Below are positions 6,376-10,157 of a stretch of DNA of 10,157 nt, in pieces (the first letter of the stretch is position 1; the number at the start of each line of letters is the position of its first letter). The notes beneath the pieces are model-generated. The model saw nothing but the letters and a program-made list of their open reading frames with translations, did not search any database and was not told the DNA's origin. The translations under genes were made by a program, and so were the position numbers. This DNA comes from Archaeoglobi archaeon (GTDB lineage Archaea; Halobacteriota; Archaeoglobi; Archaeoglobales; Archaeoglobaceae). Where the stretch lies: positions 1-10,157 of the forward strand of contig QNUZ01000069.1 in the NCBI GenBank assembly GCA_004347865.1, read 5' to 3'.

Positions 6376-7263
6376 ATGGATCTGGAACTGACGCAAATCC
6401 AGAAAGATATTCTGTACGCGTTGATAACGCTGTACAAAAAGAAATCGGGAGGTTCGATAAAAGGGGAGGAAATTGCGGAGCTCATAAACAGAAATCCGGG
6501 AACAGTAAGAAATCAAATGCAGGCCTTGAGGGCTCTGGGATTGGTTGAGGGCGTTCCCGGGCCGAAGGGAGGATACAGGCCAACTTCAAAAGCCTACGAA
6601 CTCCTATCAATTACAAAGCCGGAGGAGAGTGTTGCCGTACCGGTGGTCGTGAACGAAACTCTGATAGAAGACCTTTCCGTCGAGGAAATCGACCTGCCAT
6701 CGATCTCGAATCCCGAGGTGTGCCAGGCCAGGATAAGGCTTCTTGGAGACGTTCGAAAAATCGTACCCGGAGATCGCATCTCCGTTGGTCCAACGCCGGT
6801 AAATGAGATCGTAGTTCAGGGCAAGGTTGTTGGCAGGGATGACACATCAAACACTGTGATCATCGACATTGACAAAATCGTGGCGTTGCCTAAAGACACG
6901 GTAGGAGAGCACATGTCTTCTCCGATAGTCACAGTAGATGCGAACGCTAGGGTTTTGGAAGGGGCAAAACTACTGGCTGAGAAGGAGATTTACTGCGCCC
7001 CGGTAAAAAAGGATGGAAAATTTGTGGGTATCTTTACCTTGGATCACGTCGCCAAGGCTGTGGCAGAAGGCAAGATAGATGCGAAGGTTGAGGAAGTGAT
7101 GAGACCGAAAATAGTGCTCGTAGAGAAGGACACGAAGATAAGGGAAGCGATAAGACTGATGAGAGACGAAAAGGTTAGAATTCTGGTGGTAACTGATCGC
7201 GGGGAGCCAGTTGGGGTAATAACAGATCAGAAAATCCTGACAAAGCTAGCTCCCGAACAATGA
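6376..7263 (+). CDS. HTH transcriptional regulator with two CBS domains
   Basis: Probable cytosolic DNA-binding regulator of the archaeal type grouped as COG2524 (my assignment from architecture). Of 295 residues, about 1-75 form a winged helix: helices around 5-20, GEEIAELINRNPGTVRNQMQALRALGLV as helix-turn-helix, then a PGPKGGYRPT wing. A mixed linker domain (about 90-175; DVRKIVPGDRISVG and a VVGRDD beta segment) follows. Two CBS repeats fill 178-295, each beginning with a VxEVMRP/VGEHMSSPI-like helix; CBS pairs usually bind adenine nucleotides or SAM. Start is secure from GGAGGTG five bases upstream. Its target is unknown. It lies just after the trp operon with its own promoter, so control of trp genes is possible but unproven; self-regulation is equally likely. 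Its last 18 bases overlap the convergent transporter gene. Confidence 0.85.
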   Translation: MDLELTQIQKDILYALITLYKKKSGGSIKGEEIAELINRNPGTVRNQMQALRALGLVEGVPGPKGGYRPTSKAYELLSITKPEESVAVPVVVNETLIEDLSVEEIDLPSISNPEVCQARIRLLGDVRKIVPGDRISVGPTPVNEIVVQGKVVGRDDTSNTVIIDIDKIVALPKDTVGEHMSSPIVTVDANARVLEGAKLLAEKEIYCAPVKKDGKFVGIFTLDHVAKAVAEGKIDAKVEEVMRPKIVLVEKDTKIREAIRLMRDEKVRILVVTDRGEPVGVITDQKILTKLAPEQ

Positions 7264-8316
7264 CTTTCTATTTTTAATTCTTGATCCTAGGGCTAGAAAG
7301 CTTAGAATCGCTCCGAAATACAGACAGCTTTTATATCCAAAGTTTTCCGCAATAATGCCACCGATAATAGACCCGAGGATCGTAGATAGATATATCGTCG
7401 AATTAAGGAACCCAGCAGCGCTGTTCCTTTCTAGATTGTTTTCAAGAACGATCCTCAGAGCTCCGACATACATTGCACTCCAGCCGATCGCAATAAGTGG
7501 CTGGATTGCCAGAAACTCATGTGCTTGGGTGGCAAATGAATAAAGTAGGAAAGTGAGCCCGGAGAATACAGTTCCAAGGTTGAGTAGAAACTGGGGATTA
7601 AAACGTTCGATCCTTTGCATTATGATGAACTGGAGAAAGGAGTTCATGAAGTAGATAATGCCAATCCAGAACTTAGATATACCGATTTCCGTGAGATAGA
7701 TGGGAAAAATGAGCCATACCGCACTAGCGCCGACGTGTCTGATGAAAAATGCGAGGTAAATCGAAAAGTTCTGTCTTATTATTGTCAGAGAACTCCTCGG
7801 CCTGCTAATTTTCTGCGCTGGAAAACGTTCTCTCAGGATCATCAAAAAAGCCAGAAAGAACAAAAATGCCCCGAATGCGAATATCCTCTGGTAGAACATA
7901 ATGAATCCGGCAATCAACTGACCAAATGCCCAACCGAGGCTGCCGAATGCGGAAAAAGAGCCCACATTTCTATTTTTCTCATAAGCGTAGCTCACGAGAG
8001 CTGCGGGAAATATGCCAATCGAAAATCCAACCAAAGCTCTGACAACGAGAAGCTGGGCTGGAGTTTTAACAAGACATTGTGCAAAAAAGAATATTGAGGA
8101 AAGAAGCAGGCCGGAGAGGAGGATGATCTTTCTGTTGAAAAAATCTGAAAGTCTTCCGAATATGCTAGAGGCCACGAAGGTGGAGAGGCTGTATGTTGAG
8201 GCTATGATTCCGACTTCAATATCAGATGCCCCGATTTCCTTTGCAAAGACGGGGATGAAGAGGAGTGACGAAGCTATTGAAACCTGAGAGAGAAAGTTTA
8301 TTAGTGGAGCGCGCAT
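7246..8316 (-). CDS. Major facilitator superfamily transporter
   Basis: Integral membrane secondary transporter; the substrate cannot be read from sequence. The 356 residues form about 12 hydrophobic segments with very short loops, beginning near residues 4-24, 35-53 and 64-83. The signature motif A of the family, GRLSDFFNRK (54-63), lies in the loop after the second segment. A longer polar stretch (about 165-185, rich in Arg/Ser) is the central loop between the six-helix halves. It is at the small end for MFS proteins (usually 380-450), mainly because both ends are short. ATG 8316 is chosen because a TATA box sits 27 bases upstream, implying a leaderless message; no ribosome site is seen. 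Its stop, TAG at 7248-7246, lies inside the converging regulator gene. No neighbour suggests a substrate; drug or metabolite efflux are both possible. Confidence 0.85.
   Translation of the reverse strand: MRAPLINFLSQVSIASSLLFIPVFAKEIGASDIEVGIIASTYSLSTFVASSIFGRLSDFFNRKIILLSGLLLSSIFFFAQCLVKTPAQLLVVRALVGFSIGIFPAALVSYAYEKNRNVGSFSAFGSLGWAFGQLIAGFIMFYQRIFAFGAFLFFLAFLMILRERFPAQKISRPRSSLTIIRQNFSIYLAFFIRHVGASAVWLIFPIYLTEIGISKFWIGIIYFMNSFLQFIIMQRIERFNPQFLLNLGTVFSGLTFLLYSFATQAHEFLAIQPLIAIGWSAMYVGALRIVLENNLERNSAAGFLNSTIYLSTILGSIIGGIIAENFGYKSCLYFGAILSFLALGSRIKNRKSLFGS
7265..7276 (+). terminator. Possible T-rich terminator after the regulator gene
   Basis: TTTCTATTTTT begins two bases after the regulator stop codon. 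Archaeal RNA polymerase ends transcription at T-runs, so this is the likely 3' end signal, embedded in the C-terminal codons (Lys/Asn/Arg) of the opposing transporter gene. Confidence 0.4.
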
Positions 8317-8338
8317 TAAGACTGCATAAAGTCTTTCG

Positions 8339-8347
8339 ATTTAAAAA
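8339..8347 (-). promoter_or_regulatory. TATA box of the MFS transporter gene
   Basis: On the minus strand TTTTTAAAT is centred 27 bases before ATG 8316, predicting transcription to start at or within a base or two of the start codon. The same T-run follows the elp3 stop codon by 34 bases and may also end the elp3 transcript. Confidence 0.5.
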
Positions 8348-8380
8348 TTCTGTTTTCCCTGGCCCATAATTCGGCGGGAC

Positions 8381-9943
8381 TCATATTCTTTTTACCATGA
8401 ATTCAAATCTTTTTCTGTATCCCAGCCTTCTGTAGTATTCCCTCACACCCACCCCGCTTATTACCGCGATTTTGTCAAATCTCTCCTTTGCTATTTCTTC
8501 AGCACACTTCAAAAGCCTCTCCCCGAATCCTCTGTGCTGGAAAGCTTGGACCTTTCCTATCGGCGTCGCCTTTCCGTAGACGTGAAGTTCTCTGACAAGC
8601 GCGCAGTCCTTTAAAACATCTATAAATGGATTTGACGGAAATCTGAGCCTTATAAATCCAACAAGGGCATCGTATTCCGGGATTTCATAGGAAATAAAAA
8701 ATTCTCTTCCTCCTGATGCCTCATAGTCCGCAATTTTCAGCTCTGCTTTTCTGTATTCTTCTTCCTTGACACCCCTGTGCCCAACCTCCCTGCATCTTAT
8801 GCACCTGCATTCTCCCCCAAGCTCTCTCAGTCTCTTCTGCACGAGCTGTCTGATATTTCCGGCGTCAAGGCCGATGGCTTTGTTCACTGGTATGTCCCTC
8901 TGGATTCTCTGAACTCTCACCCATTCGGGAAAGTCCATCTTGGCTCTTGCAATCAGCTCGACAACTTCCCCGGTTGTGTAGGGTCTGTATTCCCCTCTCC
9001 TCCACATCTCATACAGCTTGGTCCCCTCCACAACCACTGTGGGGTATATCTTGAGGTAATCCGGTCTGAAATCAGGATTCGAAAATATATCCCTGAGTGT
9101 TTTCAGGTCCCTGTCAAAATTCGACCCCGGAAGTCCGGGCATTATATGGTAGCAGACCTTGAATGCAGAATCTTTCAGCAGTCTTGTGGCCATAATCGTA
9201 TCTTCAACTGTGTGCCCCCTCTGGATTCTTTCCAGAACATCGTTGAAGATGCTCTGGACTCCCAGCTCCACCCTGGTAGCTCCGTATTTCAGCATCTCTA
9301 TTATGTGTTCCTCCCTTGCATAATCTGGACGCGTTTCAAAGGTAACCCCGACGCATCTAACTTTTGCGCGTTCATTTTTCTTTTTTGCCCTATCTAAAGA
9401 TTTTTCAGTCTTCGCCCTGCTGTTGAAGGTGTTTAAGGCATTGAAAATGTCGAGTACGAATTTTTCCTTGTAGTCGGTGTTGCGGGCTATAAAAGTTCCG
9501 CCCATTACAATTATCTCTGCCTTGTCTATGTCATGCCCAATTTCGCTCAGTTCTTTCAGCCTTGCCGAAACTTGACGATATGCATCGTAATCATGCTGTC
9601 TCCCCCGCTGAGCTGCCGGTTCTAGTCCCGTATAGCTCTGGGGACTGTTGAATTCAACACCCCCGGGGCAGGGGACACACTTTCCGTGGGGGCATGGAGC
9701 TGGAGAGCTCATAACGGCTATGACGACTATCCCGCTCAAACTTCGAACTGGCTTCAGCTTCAGAATATCCCTGAGCTTATTGTAGACTTCCGTTTCTCTC
9801 GCTTGTTGCAGTATTTCAACATTGGAGGGAATCCTTATACCGAATTTTTTCGCAAGTTCCCTCTTGATTCTTAGTGCGTCTTCAGCATTTTTGGCTCTTC
9901 TCGCAATTTCAAAAGCTATCTCTCTGATCGCAATTCCCTCCAT
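8381..9943 (-). CDS. elp3: Elp3, radical-SAM tRNA U34 carboxymethyl synthase
   Basis: Makes cm5U at wobble uridine 34 of tRNAs using SAM and acetyl-CoA. In archaea Elp3 acts without the other Elongator subunits. The 520 residues have an N-terminal helical tRNA-binding region (1-65), then SSPAPCPHGKCVPCPGG with C84, C89 and C92 in the CX4CX2C arrangement that holds the 4Fe-4S cluster. FETRPDY, MPGLPGS and LKIYPTVVVEGTKLYE are Elp3-type radical-SAM motifs. A zinc-binding CRCIRC (379-384) follows, then a C-terminal GNAT domain with the acetyl-CoA loop QHRGFGERLL (469-478) and EYYRRLGY (502-509), containing the conserved catalytic-region tyrosines. All expected cysteines are present. ATG 9943 lies about 27 bases from a TATA box, so the message is probably leaderless; no upstream ribosome site is visible. 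It is divergent from tRNA-Ser(UGA). Confidence 0.95.
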   Translation of the reverse strand: MEGIAIREIAFEIARRAKNAEDALRIKRELAKKFGIRIPSNVEILQQARETEVYNKLRDILKLKPVRSLSGIVVIAVMSSPAPCPHGKCVPCPGGVEFNSPQSYTGLEPAAQRGRQHDYDAYRQVSARLKELSEIGHDIDKAEIIVMGGTFIARNTDYKEKFVLDIFNALNTFNSRAKTEKSLDRAKKKNERAKVRCVGVTFETRPDYAREEHIIEMLKYGATRVELGVQSIFNDVLERIQRGHTVEDTIMATRLLKDSAFKVCYHIMPGLPGSNFDRDLKTLRDIFSNPDFRPDYLKIYPTVVVEGTKLYEMWRRGEYRPYTTGEVVELIARAKMDFPEWVRVQRIQRDIPVNKAIGLDAGNIRQLVQKRLRELGGECRCIRCREVGHRGVKEEEYRKAELKIADYEASGGREFFISYEIPEYDALVGFIRLRFPSNPFIDVLKDCALVRELHVYGKATPIGKVQAFQHRGFGERLLKCAEEIAKERFDKIAVISGVGVREYYRRLGYRKRFEFMVKRI

Positions 9944-9966
9944 TTTCTTATATGCCTTCGGAAATG

Positions 9967-9974
9967 TTTATAAA
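9967..9974. promoter_or_regulatory. Palindromic TATA box shared by elp3 and tRNA-Ser
   Basis: TTTATAAA is self-complementary. Its centre is about 27 bases from the elp3 start codon (minus) and 24-25 bases from the first base of tRNA-Ser (plus), the right distance for both. No other good TATA box lies in the 51-base gap, so one TBP site probably serves both directions. Confidence 0.6.
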
Positions 9975-9994
9975 TTTATTTGACAACTCATAAA

Positions 9995-10076
9995 GCCGGG
10001 GTTGCAGAGTGGAACTGCGCCAGCCTTGAGAGCTGGTGCCTTTTTGGGCGCGTGGGTTCAAATCCCACCCCCGGCG
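9995..10076 (+). tRNA. tRNA-Ser(UGA)
   Basis: Folds as a class II tRNA. The acceptor stem is GCCGGGG (9995-10001) with CCCCGGC (10069-10075). The D stem is GCAG/CTGC (10004-10007, 10015-10018) with GG in the loop. The anticodon stem is CCAGC/GCTGG (10020-10024, 10032-10036) around loop CTTGAGA, giving anticodon TGA (10027-10029). A 15-base variable arm (10037-10051) has a TGCC/GGCG stem. The T arm is GTGGG-TTCAAAT-CCCAC. The discriminator is G (10076), as expected for serine and unlike the A of leucine tRNAs. There is no intron and CCA is not encoded. It reads UCA codons and possibly other UCN, depending on U34 modification. Confidence 0.97.
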
Positions 10077-10083
10077 TTTTTTT
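10077..10083 (+). terminator. T-run terminator after tRNA-Ser
   Basis: Seven consecutive T residues follow the discriminator base directly, matching the archaeal pattern of termination at oligo-T after tRNA genes. Confidence 0.65.
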
Positions 10084-10157
10084 GAGATTTGGAAGTTTTA
10101 ATCCAATTTTTCTGTGCTTTTCATTTAAAGCTTTTCCAATTTTGGTTTAAAAGCAAA

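Noticed and set aside
7618..7630. ATGATGA resembling a C box of a C/D guide RNA
   Set aside because: No D, C' or D' boxes at suitable spacing, and it lies inside the MFS gene.
7615..8097. 160-codon, charged, Cys-containing open frame on the plus strand
   Set aside because: Antisense to the MFS transporter. Its charged composition is what results from reading hydrophobic codons on the other strand.
8777..9397. 206-codon open frame on the plus strand
   Set aside because: It lies wholly antisense to elp3, whose motifs are unmistakable, and its translation shows no recognisable domain.
10103..10154. Repeats CCAATTTT (twice), GCTTTT (twice) and AAAAGC in the right-hand end
   Set aside because: Very AT-rich, short and unordered; no element boundary or gene is visible, and chance explains them. 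Nothing else is seen after the tRNA terminator.
1..10157. CRISPR array, defence cassette or integration site
   Set aside because: No regularly spaced repeats, no Cas or nuclease-helicase genes, and no integrase; the only mobile trace is the tnpB remnant. The 3' end of tRNA-Ser is not duplicated within the window.

Overview
The window looks like chromosome from a hyperthermophilic euryarchaeon, most plausibly a member of the Archaeoglobales; the genus is a guess. Signs of archaea are TATA boxes about 25-27 bases before predicted transcript starts, GGAGGTG ribosome sites, AGA/AGG-rich arginine usage, a one-protein archaeal Elp3, and a tRNA-Ser without encoded CCA that ends on a T-run. The short TrpA and TrpC and the gene order trpCDEGFBA resemble the cluster described in Thermococcus/Pyrococcus.

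Layout. Bases 1-447 hold the C-terminal remnant of a TnpB (IS200/IS605-type) gene on the minus strand, a perfect hairpin, a palindromic TATA box, an unexplained stretch with small stem-loops, and the trp promoter. Bases 448-6268 are a complete seven-gene tryptophan operon (trpC, D, E, G, F, B, A), each gene overlapping the next by 4 to 31 bases. TrpE and TrpG make anthranilate from chorismate, TrpD adds phosphoribose, TrpF isomerises, TrpC closes the indole ring, and TrpA with TrpB convert indoleglycerol phosphate and serine to tryptophan.

Bases 6269-7263 carry a separately promoted helix-turn-helix regulator with two CBS domains. It meets a convergent MFS transporter gene (7246-8316, minus) with an 18-base tail overlap. 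Upstream of the transporter lies elp3 (8381-9943, minus), the enzyme that modifies wobble uridine in tRNA. Just beyond is tRNA-Ser(UGA) at 9995-10076 on the plus strand, a tRNA with a wobble U. The two appear to be transcribed divergently from one palindromic TATA box.

Most of the window is core metabolism, and I see no new multi-gene system. The points most worth checking are: a Glu-to-Gly change at a conserved active-site position of TrpC; a tiny Trp-containing open frame whose ATG sits at the predicted trp transcript start; the elp3/tRNA-Ser(UGA) shared promoter; and the TnpB remnant, whose conserved tail is the part that usually overlaps a guide RNA.
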